The notes below the pieces were generated by a model, which was not told where the DNA came from, ran no database searches, and worked only from the letters and a program-made list of their open reading frames with translations. Made by a program: the position numbers and the translations under genes. This document shows positions 32,814 to 42,002 of a stretch of 64,000 bases of DNA, piece after piece. The stretch's first letter is position 1; the number at the start of each line of letters is the position of its first letter. This DNA is from Niallia endozanthoxylica (GTDB lineage: Bacteria; Bacillota; Bacilli; Bacillales; Cytobacillaceae), in the NCBI RefSeq assembly GCF_008710145.1, contig NZ_VYKL01000005.1, positions 82,157 to 146,156 on the forward strand, in the 5' to 3' direction.

Positions 32814-33944
32814 TTAAGCTTTTCCCAATGCCTGTGTAAATATATTAATAATATCATCAGCCGCTTCAATTCCAACAGAGATACGGACGAGTCCCATCGT
32901 TATCCCCAGTTCTTCCTGCGCTTCCTTTGGCAACGCCCTGTGTGAAGTGGTTAAAGGATGAGTGACAATGGTTTGAACCCCTGCCAACGTTGGCGCAATT
33001 TTTACCCATGATAACCCGCGGAAAAATTCATTAATGTCAACCGTTTCCTGAAGTTCAATCGTAACGATGGCACCAAACCCATTTTCCCCGTGCTCAAAGG
33101 GATAATAGACATGCTTTACTAATGAATGACTGCGAAGCGCTTCAGCTAACTTTTTTGCGTTGGAAGACTGCTCCTTCATCCTAAGTGCTAACGTTTTAAT
33201 GCCTCTGCATGTCAGCCAAGCTTCAAAAGGACTGAGATTTGTACCGAGATTAGCAACCTTAGCCGCAGCTTTTTCAATTAACGCTGCATTTCCAACCAAT
33301 ACACCCGCAGTTACATCACTATGTCCACCTATATATTTTGTTGCACTGTGTACAACTAAATCAATACCTTTCGTATATGGCTTGCAATGATATGGGGTAG
33401 CAAAGGTATTATCGACTAACGTTGTCAAACCATATTTCTTTGCTAATCCTACAACAGCATCAATATCCTCCACCCTTAACATCGGGTTCGTAATCGATTC
33501 TGTATAAAGCAGCTTTGTGTTATCTTGAATGGCCGCTTCTACTTTCTTCACATCTGAAAAAGGCACAACAGTTACTTCAACACCTAAATCTGCTAATTCT
33601 CCTGAGATTAAATGAAAGCTTCCGCCGTAAAGATCATCTGCAGCCACAATATGATCGCCGTTTTTAACAACAGCCAACACCCCTGCAAGTATGGCCGATA
33701 AGCCGGAAGATGAGGCAATTCCAGCCTGCGCCTCCTCTAATCTGGCAACGGCTTCACCTAGCTCATCAGTATTCGGATTACTTACACGAGAATACAAGTA
33801 ATTCCCATTCCCCTGGTAGTAACCCTCTAGCTCATCCAAATCATTAAAGGTAAAAGCTGACGTTTGGTAGATTGGCGTAATTTTACTCTTAATGTTTCGA
33901 TTTTGTTTCTTTATTGGATGTAAGATTTTCGTTTCAAACTTCAC
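32814..33944 (-). CDS. Cys/Met metabolism PLP-dependent enzyme (cystathionine gamma-synthase/lyase family)
   Basis: A 376-residue PLP enzyme. Schiff-base Lys203 lies in VVHSATKYIGGHSDVTAG. The PLP-phosphate binding stretch is YSRVSNPNTDEL plus ASSSGLSAI. Members include MetI (cystathionine gamma-synthase), MetC/MccB lyases and methionine gamma-lyase, and sequence alone does not separate them safely. The start is GTG at 33944 after AGGAAGG. It is monocistronic, and I see no S-box or T-box leader in the 140 bases upstream, unlike metIC of B. subtilis, which weakens a methionine-biosynthesis reading. Confidence 0.85.
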   Translation of the reverse strand: MKFETKILHPIKKQNRNIKSKITPIYQTSAFTFNDLDELEGYYQGNGNYLYSRVSNPNTDELGEAVARLEEAQAGIASSSGLSAILAGVLAVVKNGDHIVAADDLYGGSFHLISGELADLGVEVTVVPFSDVKKVEAAIQDNTKLLYTESITNPMLRVEDIDAVVGLAKKYGLTTLVDNTFATPYHCKPYTKGIDLVVHSATKYIGGHSDVTAGVLVGNAALIEKAAAKVANLGTNLSPFEAWLTCRGIKTLALRMKEQSSNAKKLAEALRSHSLVKHVYYPFEHGENGFGAIVTIELQETVDINEFFRGLSWVKIAPTLAGVQTIVTHPLTTSHRALPKEAQEELGITMGLVRISVGIEAADDIINIFTQALGKA

Positions 33945-34051
33945 GATTTCGACTACCTTCCTATTGTAAAATCATTCTCTTTTATCTGATCTTTATTTAT
34001 TCTATCACTAATTTAAAGAAGGTTCTTCCTTGACTCTAACATTCAGATTAA

Positions 34052-34078
34052 AAACGAGTGTCTCATTTGACACCCCTA
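34052..34078 (-). terminator. Terminator of the germinant-receptor operon
   Basis: GTGTC-aaatga-GACAC on the minus strand is followed by TCGTTTTTA, just past the gerC-type stop. Confidence 0.75.
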
Positions 34079-34085
34079 ACACTAA

Positions 34086-35279
34086 TTATTCATTCCTTAA
34101 TAAAGGCCCTTTTGATACCAAGCCTGATCTTCTGATTTTAATATCTATTTCTACGTCTATTTGAGCATTTTGAAAAGCTTCATCCCAATTATTCTTATAT
34201 GCTTTAAACTTTTTGGGATTTTGCCGTTCTACCACTTCACCGAACCCGAAGATATCTACCCCGTACTCCTCTTGTACTTGCTGAATCGTTTTACTGATTC
34301 GTTCTTTTATGTAGTCTGCTGCTAATTTTTCATATTTCAAGTATGTGCCTAATTCATTTAACGGATAATTACATTGATTTCCATTCATATATCCTTCTGC
34401 TCTTATACGAAGTTTAATATGGGGGCGCCCTTTTTGAATGTCCCCCTTTATCTTTGTATGTGAATGTATTAACCTCATTGCTATATAATTATCTTTTTCA
34501 CATGGAATACTGACAATTGTTGTTTTAATTCTATTTTGCAGCCATAAGTAATCTCTCGTTTCTTCAACTGGAAGAGTACCGACAAGTTTTTCATCTCGAA
34601 ACATGGCGAGTGAATCAATTTCAACAATGGCATCGAGCTCTGATTTTTTTAGATTATCCACAGTTGCTCCTTTTTTAGGATCTCCGTGTATTCGAACAGC
34701 CGCCATAACAGGCTGGCGTCCCGCTGATGTATAAGCATTAATAAAATCGGCTAAACGGATATCCGGATCCAATCCCCAAAGCCTTGCCCCAGTTTTTAGC
34801 TGTTTCGTTAATTTTAAAGAAGAGGATTTTTGAATCGTATACAGAACCTTTAGTACTTCTGCTGCCTTGCCTTCATCTACCATTATAAAATTAAAATCAT
34901 CCCTGATTTCCCTAGTACGATCAAGAAAATCTATAAAATCTAACATTCCTTTCTCTGCAATGGCTTTACTAATCACAACTGTTTTCATGTGGGAATAAAT
35001 CACAATCTTCGAAAAACCAATGTTCATTTTATGTGCAACTTCTGCCAATGTGTTTCCTTCTAATGAGAAAATAACAGTCGGTGCATTCCCGCCTGCAGTT
35101 TGTTCATTTAATTCTGCCGGATTAATCGCTTCTACTGTAACTACATATTTGTCATCTTCTCCTATATCAATAGCCATCCCAACTGCCAGTGATATATCTG
35201 CAAGCTCTTTTTGATCCCAGCAGCCTGTTAGTAACAGCATATTTATTATTAGTACAATATATAGGGCCTTTGTTTTCAT
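34086..35279 (-). CDS. Spore germinant receptor C subunit (Ger(x)C lipoprotein)
   Basis: A 397-residue lipoprotein with lipobox LLTGC (Cys20), then the family opening WDQKELADISLAVGMAIDIG. It sits on the outer face of the spore inner membrane and forms a germinant receptor with the A and B subunits. It ends with the family's C-terminal domain (VDIFGFGEVVERQNPKKFKAYKNNWDEAFQNAQIDVEIDIKIRRSGL). It overlaps the A-subunit gene by 4 bp. The germinant is unknown. Confidence 0.92.
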   Translation of the reverse strand: MKTKALYIVLIINMLLLTGCWDQKELADISLAVGMAIDIGEDDKYVVTVEAINPAELNEQTAGGNAPTVIFSLEGNTLAEVAHKMNIGFSKIVIYSHMKTVVISKAIAEKGMLDFIDFLDRTREIRDDFNFIMVDEGKAAEVLKVLYTIQKSSSLKLTKQLKTGARLWGLDPDIRLADFINAYTSAGRQPVMAAVRIHGDPKKGATVDNLKKSELDAIVEIDSLAMFRDEKLVGTLPVEETRDYLWLQNRIKTTIVSIPCEKDNYIAMRLIHSHTKIKGDIQKGRPHIKLRIRAEGYMNGNQCNYPLNELGTYLKYEKLAADYIKERISKTIQQVQEEYGVDIFGFGEVVERQNPKKFKAYKNNWDEAFQNAQIDVEIDIKIRRSGLVSKGPLLRNE

Positions 35280-36895
35280 CCATCATTTCTCCTTTGCATA
35301 TCAGGAGGAGTGTTAGAACCTTTATTCTTTTGCTTCACAGGTTGGGCTGTCCGTAAATAACTCGGTCTTCTTGTCATCCCCCAATAAGGAAAGCGAATAA
35401 AGACATCTCTTTGGTCTTCACTATTAAAAGGAGCAATAGGAGCTAAATAGGGCACACCAAATGATCTTAATGAGGCTAAATGGGCAACCATCACGACTAA
35501 ACCAAGCAAAACCCCATACAATCCAAGAAAACCAGCTATAGGGATTAAGATTAACCTTAAGATCCTTGTTGCTGCTGATAAACTATAGACAGGAGCTACG
35601 AAATTAGCGGTGGCTGTAATGGCCACAATGATGACCATAATGTTGGAAATGATTCCTGCTTCTGCAGCTGCCTGTCCAATGACAAGAGCTCCGACAATGG
35701 AAACAGTCTGCCCGACAGCTCTCGGCATCCTAATACCTGCTTCCCTTAAAATTTCAAATGTTAATTCCATAATTAACACTTCAACTACAGCAGGAAATGG
35801 CACACCTTCACGTTGAGCCATAATATTAATCAACAGATGGGTAGGTACTAACTCTTGATGATAAGTCAAAATGCCCACATATGCAGACGGAACAATTAAG
35901 ACAATCATAAAGGATACATATCTGAGTAATCTAAGAAAGCTTGAGATTGAATAGTGATGATAATAATCTTCAGAGGAAATAAAGAAATCAGTGAAAACAG
36001 CCGGGACCAGCAAAGCAAACGGGGTGCCATCAATAATAATACAAATTTTCCCTTCCATTAATTGACCTGCCACAGTATCCGGGCGTTCCGTATTAAACGC
36101 TAATGGAAACACCGTAAATGTCTTATCTACAATGAGTTCCTCAATGTTGCCAGATTCAAAAATAGCAGATACATTTATGCTGTTCAGCCTTTTGCGAACC
36201 TCTTCAACGATTTTTTCATTGGCAATACTATTCATATAGCCGAGAAATACTTTTGTTTGTGTTTCATTTCCAATGATAAACTCCTCAAAACGAAGATTCG
36301 GATTTCTAATTCTTCGCCGAACTAGAGCCATATTTATAGAGGCAAGTTCAACAAAACTATCTTTCGGACCTCTGATAACCGTTTGGGAGGTTGGTTCTGA
36401 CACTTGACGCAAGTTTGAATTGGGCATGGCAATCGTGATGTAGGAAGGAAAAGTTTTAAAGGCAATTGCTAGACTGCCGTTTAATATTTCCTTACTGACT
36501 TCCTCTAAAGTATAGACAAATTTAAAACCGCTTCCTCCAAACAACTGCTCACAAAACTCCTTTATCCCCTCTTTCGACTTTAAATCAAAGGAAGAATTAG
36601 ACTGGTAAGTTTGTTTGTTCATTAAGGTTTGCTGCAATTGATTATTATCGATTACAGTCGAAAGATAAAATAGCATTCCATCTGTTTCTGCTATTTTCAA
36701 GGATTCCATTATTAAATCTGCCGTTTGGCCAAAAGAACTTTGAATAGATTCTTTTAATTCATATACAGATCTATTTTCTTCATCCTGCTTCATTTCTAGT
36801 ATTTCCTCGGCAGTGGAGCTTTTCTTTGATTCCTTCCTTTTCCTTCTTATCCGTACAAGTGGTTTTTCTGAAGTCAACCTCTCACCCCGTTTCAT
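35276..36895 (-). CDS. Spore germinant receptor A subunit (GerA family)
   Basis: A 539-residue membrane protein: a large cytosolic N-terminal region (about 1-290), then about five transmembrane segments (YVSFMIVLIVPSAYVGILTYHQELVPTHLLINIMAQREGVPFPAVVEVLIMELTFEILREAGIRMPRAVGQTVSIVGALVIG), then a basic Pro-rich C-terminus. The PFP motif and GIRMPRAVG are GerA hallmarks. It is the oligomeric core of the receptor. The ATG at 36895 has no clear ribosome site; GGGGTGAGAGG precedes a TTG six codons further in (36877), which may be the true start. Confidence 0.92.
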   Translation of the reverse strand: MKRGERLTSEKPLVRIRRKRKESKKSSTAEEILEMKQDEENRSVYELKESIQSSFGQTADLIMESLKIAETDGMLFYLSTVIDNNQLQQTLMNKQTYQSNSSFDLKSKEGIKEFCEQLFGGSGFKFVYTLEEVSKEILNGSLAIAFKTFPSYITIAMPNSNLRQVSEPTSQTVIRGPKDSFVELASINMALVRRRIRNPNLRFEEFIIGNETQTKVFLGYMNSIANEKIVEEVRKRLNSINVSAIFESGNIEELIVDKTFTVFPLAFNTERPDTVAGQLMEGKICIIIDGTPFALLVPAVFTDFFISSEDYYHHYSISSFLRLLRYVSFMIVLIVPSAYVGILTYHQELVPTHLLINIMAQREGVPFPAVVEVLIMELTFEILREAGIRMPRAVGQTVSIVGALVIGQAAAEAGIISNIMVIIVAITATANFVAPVYSLSAATRILRLILIPIAGFLGLYGVLLGLVVMVAHLASLRSFGVPYLAPIAPFNSEDQRDVFIRFPYWGMTRRPSYLRTAQPVKQKNKGSNTPPDMQRRNDG

Positions 36896-36907
36896 AATTA
36901 TTTTTCA

Positions 36908-38026
36908 CTAGCCTGCAGTTGAATTCTCTTTTGCCCCTTGCTTCTTTTTATTTTTCCAAAGTATGATTCCTAATAGAATGCCGGGAATACCAAACTGCAT
37001 GGGTGGATGAAAATAACGCGTAACAAATACTAAGCCCTCCTCCACATGTTCAGCAAAGTTGCTTGCTATCCAAACCGAATAACAAGATATAAGCATCCCG
37101 ATTGGAAAAGTAAAATTTCGGTATGGAATCTTAAAAATATACTCAAGCCCTTTTAAACCTGCATAAAGGAAAATAGAGCTTTTGACCAAAATTCCTAACA
37201 ACATAATAAAAACCACAAAGGCATCGGTTCGTTCAATAAAATTCGCGACTGAGATTTTTCTTGCAGCAGATAGCAGCGGGAACTGTGAAAACTGCATAGT
37301 ATCTGCTCCTAAAGCGATAAGCATGATAAATGTTGCAAAAGCTAAGAAAAAGCCAGCCAGTATCGTACCTAATAAAGTTACTTTCTTAGCTTTTTCGAAA
37401 TTTGTCACACTTGTCAGAATCACAGTAAATACAATTAATTCACCAAAAGGAAAGGTCAGTAAGCCAGGAAAAAGCCCCTTTATGACTGGCATAAAGCCAT
37501 CCCCAAGGATTGGCAGCGCATTTTGAAATCTAATTCTGCCACTAACAAATAAGAAAATAATGAGCAGAAATAAAAAACCTATTAAATAAGGAAAAAATAT
37601 TTCAGATACTCTTGCCAGTACTTCAATCCCAAGATACAGAATATAGACAATGACGAGCATGACAGTTAGTATGGTCACTTCAATTGGCGTTAGAGGCAGA
37701 ACCGCAGTAGTAATTAGTTCGGCAAAATCACGATTTAATCGTGAAGATATATAGAAAAAATAAATGATATAGCCGGCAGAGAAGAAAATGGCAATTGGTC
37801 TTGTAAAACCATACTCCATTAATTCATATAAATTATGATTTGGGACCAATTTAATTAAGGTGTAATAAAAATACATAAGTCCTGTCCCTAGTACAGTAGC
37901 AATAGAAATTCCAATCCATGCATTTTGCCTTAGTTCCGTCGCAACCCCCATGATAATGGCACTGCCAAGTAAAAAGATGAAAATTAATGCTAATAATTGA
38001 GCTAATGATAAATTTTCCTTTTGCAT
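36908..38026 (-). CDS. Spore germinant receptor B subunit (GerAB/ArcD/ProY family)
   Basis: A 372-residue membrane protein with about ten transmembrane segments, of the APC-like GerB family that forms the germinant-binding site in characterised receptors. It opens MQKENLSLAQLLALIFIFLLGSAIIMG, the family's first helix. An ATG four codons earlier (38038) lies too close to AGGGGA, so 38026 is preferred. It precedes the A-subunit gene by 12 bp. Confidence 0.9.
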   Translation of the reverse strand: MQKENLSLAQLLALIFIFLLGSAIIMGVATELRQNAWIGISIATVLGTGLMYFYYTLIKLVPNHNLYELMEYGFTRPIAIFFSAGYIIYFFYISSRLNRDFAELITTAVLPLTPIEVTILTVMLVIVYILYLGIEVLARVSEIFFPYLIGFLFLLIIFLFVSGRIRFQNALPILGDGFMPVIKGLFPGLLTFPFGELIVFTVILTSVTNFEKAKKVTLLGTILAGFFLAFATFIMLIALGADTMQFSQFPLLSAARKISVANFIERTDAFVVFIMLLGILVKSSIFLYAGLKGLEYIFKIPYRNFTFPIGMLISCYSVWIASNFAEHVEEGLVFVTRYFHPPMQFGIPGILLGIILWKNKKKQGAKENSTAG

Positions 38027-38078
38027 GTAGAAACACATCCCCTGTTATAGAAGGAATATAATTAATAACCCATGAATA

Positions 38079-38315
38079 TTAGGAAAGCGGCTGTTTAGGT
38101 TGTCCCTTTTTCCTTTTGATTCGTATATCAACTATAACCGCCCAAATGAAACCGCTTAGACAAGTTAGAAAGAGAATCATTCTATCTTGAATAAGCTGAT
38201 AATGGAAAAGATTTAACAATACTTCCTCAATGGTAAAGTTAAATAAGATGATATCGACGCATGCAATTAAACTCCCCAACAAAATAAAGACCGCCAAGAA
38301 TGAAAAAGTAACCAT
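38079..38315 (-). CDS. Small two-helix membrane protein, candidate germinant-receptor D subunit
   Basis: A 78-residue protein with two hydrophobic helices (about 4-27, FSFLAVFILLGSLIACVDIILF, and about 48-64, ILFLTCLSGFIWAVIVDI) and a basic tail (RIKRKKGQPKQPLS). Size, topology and place in a ger operon fit the D subunits described for Bacillus receptors, which alter germination kinetics. TTGAGGGG precedes its ATG. It heads the operon, 52 bp before the B gene, an unusual position. Assignment is by context, not by recognised family residues. Confidence 0.68.
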   Translation of the reverse strand: MVTFSFLAVFILLGSLIACVDIILFNFTIEEVLLNLFHYQLIQDRMILFLTCLSGFIWAVIVDIRIKRKKGQPKQPLS

Positions 38316-38413
38316 ATTTTTCCCCTCAATTCAAAAAATGACAAATCCTATTCCCCCCTTATCATGTCAAACACGAGAAAAATTATCCAAAAAAAGTAAA
38401 CTTAGGCGATTGC

Positions 38414-38494
38414 ATTAACGCAATGGGGGACAGTCCCCCACCTCTTCACCGCATTACCTTAGCGGGGGACTGTCCCCCGCTCCTTTAACGCGGT
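38414..38494. repeat. Paired GGGGGACAGTCCCCC palindromes
   Basis: GGGGGACAGTCCCCC (38425-38439) and GCGGGGGACTGTCCCCCGC (38462-38480) are each palindromic around a 5-base centre and also complementary to each other. They are flanked by TTAACGCAATG and TTAACGCGGTAAT. They lie between the divergent ger operon and the oxidoreductase gene. No further copy was found in the window. Confidence 0.8.
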
Positions 38495-38582
38495 AATAAG
38501 AATTATGTTGGAATTTATTTTGCATATATCTAATGTTTATTGGAAAAATTACCTATATATGTAATGACAGGAGGTCTTTTCA

Positions 38583-40112
38583 ATGACAGCTTCATCCCAT
38601 TCCATGCCGCAGTTTCCTGAGTCTTACTGGCAGGAGATTTCTCTGCCGTCTTCTGATACACTGACGAAGGATATCTCCGTTGATGTAGCCATTGTTGGCG
38701 GGGGAATTACAGGAATTACGGCGGGTTACCTTTTAAAGAAGGAAGGCTTAAATGTCGCTATCCTGGAAGCAGGAAAAGTGTTAAATGGAACAACTGGTCA
38801 TACAACTGCCAAGGTTACTGCCCAGCATGGACTAATATATGACGAACTTATTGCACACTTTGGCGAGGAGAAAGCTAAACTTTATTATCAATCAGCTGAT
38901 AATTCGTTAAGATTTATTAAGAATCTAATTCAGGAGAAAAACATTGATTGTGACTTCAGTGAAGAAGATGCCTATATCTATGCAACAACAGATGAGTATG
39001 CCAATAAAATTAAGAAAGAAGCTGAAGCCTATAAGAATTTAGGGATTAACGGTGAACTGCATACTTCCATTCCATTTGACATTAGCATCAAGCAGGCATT
39101 ATCGATGAAAAGGCAAGCTCAATTTCACCCATTAAAATATTTGAAACAGCTCGCGCTTGATTTTATTGAAGCTGGCGGACTTATTTATGAAGGAACAACC
39201 GCTACAGATATTGAAGAAGAAAATGATATACCAAAAATTATTACAAGGGATGGGTATAAGGTCACATGTAAACAGGTCATCATCTCCTCTCATTTCCCTT
39301 TCTTTGATAAAGAAGGAATGTATTTTGCCAGAATGTACCCTGAACGTTCCTATGTTATTGCCGTGAAAGCCGAAAAAGAATATCCCGGAGGAATGTATGT
39401 AAGTGTTGACAGCCCTATCCGCTCATTACGCTATACACCCGTTAACGGTGAGCCGCTTATTTTAATTGGAGGGGAAAATCATCAAACGGGCCAGGGTCCT
39501 GATACGCTAACACATTATCAGGAACTTGAAGCCTTCACGGAAAAAACACTTGGGATTAAAGAGTATGCTTACCGTTGGAGTACGCAAGACTTGATTACAT
39601 TAGATAAGCTTCCTTTTATCGGCCCAATCACAGCACAAAAACCAAACATCCTTGTTGCAACCGGCTATCGCAAATGGGGAATGACAAATGGAACAACTGC
39701 CGCCATGCTTTTAGCAGATACGATTCTTGAAAAGGACAATCCTTATCAAGACCTATTCTCACCAACCCGTCCCAACAAGGCGGATCCAACAATTAAAAAA
39801 TTTATCAGCATCAATGCAGACGTAGCGGGACATCTGTTAAAAGGTAAGCTTCAGTATTTGCCCAAAGATCCGAGCCACCTGCAAAATGATGAAGGTGCTG
39901 CCGTCATGTTTAATGGCGAGAGGGCCGGTGCCTATCGGGATCAGGATGGTAAATTGCATATCGTTGACACCACCTGTACGCATCTCGGCTGTGAATGCGA
40001 ATGGAATCATGGAGACCGTACATGGGATTGTCCTTGCCATGGCTCGCGTTATTCTTACGACGGAGAAGTGGTAGAAGGACCTACAAATAAACCATTAAGA
40101 CGAATTGAATAG
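38583..40112 (+). CDS. yhfW: FAD-dependent oxidoreductase with C-terminal Rieske domain (YhfW-like)
   Basis: A 509-residue fusion. The N-terminal DadA/DAO-like flavoprotein domain (about 1-400) has VDVAIVGGGITGITAGYLLKKEGLNVAILEA. The C-terminal Rieske [2Fe-2S] domain (about 420-509) has both ligand pairs, CTHLGCECEW and CPCHGSRY. The length equals B. subtilis YhfW. The reaction is unknown; the layout suggests electron transfer between flavin and a 2Fe-2S cluster. A strong AGGAGGT precedes the ATG. Monocistronic, with a terminator at 40139. Confidence 0.9.
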   Translation: MTASSHSMPQFPESYWQEISLPSSDTLTKDISVDVAIVGGGITGITAGYLLKKEGLNVAILEAGKVLNGTTGHTTAKVTAQHGLIYDELIAHFGEEKAKLYYQSADNSLRFIKNLIQEKNIDCDFSEEDAYIYATTDEYANKIKKEAEAYKNLGINGELHTSIPFDISIKQALSMKRQAQFHPLKYLKQLALDFIEAGGLIYEGTTATDIEEENDIPKIITRDGYKVTCKQVIISSHFPFFDKEGMYFARMYPERSYVIAVKAEKEYPGGMYVSVDSPIRSLRYTPVNGEPLILIGGENHQTGQGPDTLTHYQELEAFTEKTLGIKEYAYRWSTQDLITLDKLPFIGPITAQKPNILVATGYRKWGMTNGTTAAMLLADTILEKDNPYQDLFSPTRPNKADPTIKKFISINADVAGHLLKGKLQYLPKDPSHLQNDEGAAVMFNGERAGAYRDQDGKLHIVDTTCTHLGCECEWNHGDRTWDCPCHGSRYSYDGEVVEGPTNKPLRRIE

Positions 40113-40138
40113 AAGTTTATTCTAATCTATAAACTAAA

Positions 40139-40177
40139 AAACAAGGCTCCGCTTTATTGGCAGCCTTGTTTTTTTAT
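40139..40177. terminator. Terminator between yhfW and the small minus-strand gene
   Basis: ACAAGGCT pairs with AGCCTTGT and is followed by TTTTTTT on the plus strand and AAAC on the other. Confidence 0.8.
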
Positions 40178-40183
40178 ACTATA

Positions 40184-40318
40184 TTAATCTAAAGTAGGTC
40201 TTGCTCCGCGTTCTTTCGTTCCAGTTTGAAATTCAACCAACTCTTCACTTGTACGATTGGCTTCTTTTTTATTTTTATTGCGCTGTGCGTTCGCATTGCC
40301 GCGTTTCGTTCTTCCCAT
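40184..40318 (-). CDS. Small basic hydrophilic protein, 44 residues
   Basis: ATG at 40318 with AAAAGGAGTGG at ideal spacing. The product begins MGRTKRGNANAQRNKNKKEA and ends ERGARPTLD. It is highly basic, rich in Asn, Lys and Arg, with no membrane segment. Composition resembles minor small acid-soluble spore proteins or nucleic-acid-binding peptides of Bacilli; I recognise no named family. It is followed by its own terminator and stands alone. Confidence 0.62.
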   Translation of the reverse strand: MGRTKRGNANAQRNKNKKEANRTSEELVEFQTGTKERGARPTLD

Positions 40319-40398
40319 TATTCTACCACTCCTTTTATGATTGGGCTTACAGTGGTAGTATGACTCGTTTTTATGACTTTATGCGGCGGAAAGCGTCC

Positions 40399-41559
40399 TT
40401 AACGTTTGATTGGAGTCTGGGATTTCCCTTCTACAATACTTTCCCCATGGAATCTTTTGATTACAGCATGGGTACCTATTTCTCGAGCGAATTTTTTCAA
40501 ATCACGTTCTTCCCGCTCTGTCACAAGGGAAATAACCGTTCCAGCTGCACCAAATCTTCCTGTTCTCCCTGAGCGGTGAACATATTGATTTAAATCCTTT
40601 GGGAAATCATAATGAACGACATGAGTGATACCTTGAATATCAAGTCCCCTTGCTGCTACATCTGTCGCAATCAGCATTGAAGTTTTACCGTCCCGAAAAT
40701 TCCTTAATGCCTTTTGACGTTCCATTTTATTTAAATCACTATGAAGAATACTTACGTTAATTTTCTTAAATTGCAGCTTTTCCGCGAGAACGGTTAAATT
40801 CCCAATATCTTTAACAAACACTAGCCCCTTAAGCTCCTTCAAACGGGAAATCTTCTCCAGCAATTTAATCTTATCGCGCTGCTCACTAATAAAATAAATA
40901 TGATTCACTTTTTCTGCACGAATGGTTTCATCTTTTTTTACAGAAATAATTTCCGCATTATTCGTAAGCTCTTTAGCTATGTTTATGATTGAATCCGGCA
41001 AGGTTGCTGAAAAAAGAACCACTTGTCGATCACTTAAGGTTGATTTCACAATCTGTTGGACTGTTTCTGTGTGCTCAGGTACCAATAATTGGTCCCCTTC
41101 ATCAAGGACAACCATTTTCACCTCATGCATTTTTAACTTTTTTTGTTTAATTAATTCATGCACCCGGCCTGGGGTGCCAACAGCAATGTGTGGATGTTTT
41201 TTTAATTTTTCCAGCTGCCGCTTAACATTTGCCCCGCCGATAAAAGAAGCACCTCTGATTCCGCTTCCTTCTGCCCATTTTTGAATTTCATTTAAGATTT
41301 GCATAACAAGTTCTTGCGATGACGCCAAAATGACTGCCTGCACCGCTTTTTTCTCGGCATCAATCATGTTCAAAACCGGAAGCAAATAAGCTAAAGTCTT
41401 TCCTGTACCGGTCGGTGACTGGGCAATTACATCCTTTTTTTCGAGAATATGCGGAATAGCATAAGACTGGATAGAAGTTGGCTGCGAAAAACCGGCTTTT
41501 TCCCACACCAGTTGAATCGAACCTTTTAACCTGTTTATTAGTTGTTGATTTTCCGTCAT
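40399..41559 (-). CDS. yfmL: DEAD-box-type RNA helicase (YfmL-like)
   Basis: A 386-residue superfamily 2 helicase with both RecA-like domains and little extra sequence. Motifs: Q-motif region FSQPTSIQSYAIP, Walker A SPTGTGKT (48-55), TPGR, motif II DEGD (153-156) in place of DEAD, LFSAT, and motif VI YVHRSGRTGR. B. subtilis YfmL (376 residues), tied to ribosome assembly, has the variant DETD at the same place. The ATG at 41559 follows AAGGAG; the longer frame from 41610 covers that site. Monocistronic. Confidence 0.88.
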   Translation of the reverse strand: MTENQQLINRLKGSIQLVWEKAGFSQPTSIQSYAIPHILEKKDVIAQSPTGTGKTLAYLLPVLNMIDAEKKAVQAVILASSQELVMQILNEIQKWAEGSGIRGASFIGGANVKRQLEKLKKHPHIAVGTPGRVHELIKQKKLKMHEVKMVVLDEGDQLLVPEHTETVQQIVKSTLSDRQVVLFSATLPDSIINIAKELTNNAEIISVKKDETIRAEKVNHIYFISEQRDKIKLLEKISRLKELKGLVFVKDIGNLTVLAEKLQFKKINVSILHSDLNKMERQKALRNFRDGKTSMLIATDVAARGLDIQGITHVVHYDFPKDLNQYVHRSGRTGRFGAAGTVISLVTEREERDLKKFAREIGTHAVIKRFHGESIVEGKSQTPIKR

Positions 41560-41675
41560 TCTAATCTCCTTCATAAAAATAGATAATAGTGAAGAAACTG
41601 TTCGTTTCATTATACTATTACAACTATCAAGATAAAAGCACGCGAAAATGGTCCTAACTGCAGATACCGTTCACC

Positions 41676-41722
41676 ATACAAAAAAACAGCATAATAGGTT
41701 GAACCTATTACACTGCTTTTAT
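41676..41722 (-). terminator. Terminator of ptsH
   Basis: TAATAGGTT/AACCTATTA with flanking CAG/CTG arms lies just past the ptsH stop, followed by T-rich sequence on the minus strand. Confidence 0.8.
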
Positions 41723-41735
41723 TAATTGCTTCTGT

Positions 41736-42002
41736 TTAGCCGATTAATTTATTTTCTTTCATTGTTTCAGCAAGGGCATTGATTACTTCCTCTTCATCAG
41801 CACCTGTTGCGGTTACAGTTACTTCTGCCCCTTTGGAAACACCTAGTGACATGACACCCATAATTGACTTTAAGTTTACACTTTTTCCGTTGTATGCAAG
41901 ACTTACATCTGAACTGAATTTGTTCGCTGTATTTACTAAAATTGTTGCAGGACGAGCATGGATTCCCGCTTCATCGATAATTGTAAAAGTTTTTTCTGCC
42001 AT
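41736..42002 (-). CDS. ptsH: Phosphocarrier protein HPr
   Basis: An 88-residue HPr that relays phosphate from enzyme I to sugar-specific EIIs. The active-site His15 lies in GIHARPA, and regulatory Ser46 lies in [11 protein letters not shown], the HPr kinase site used for CcpA catabolite control. His15 rules out Crh, which has Gln there. It is monocistronic with a terminator; ptsI, normally adjacent, is absent here. A 455-bp leader lies upstream. Confidence 0.92.
   Translation of the reverse strand: MAEKTFTIIDEAGIHARPATILVNTANKFSSDVSLAYNGKSVNLKSIMGVMSLGVSKGAEVTVTATGADEEEVINALAETMKENKLIG

Noticed and set aside
33945..34051. S-box or T-box leader before the Cys/Met PLP enzyme gene
   Set aside because: No conserved leader elements and too little space before the ger operon end.
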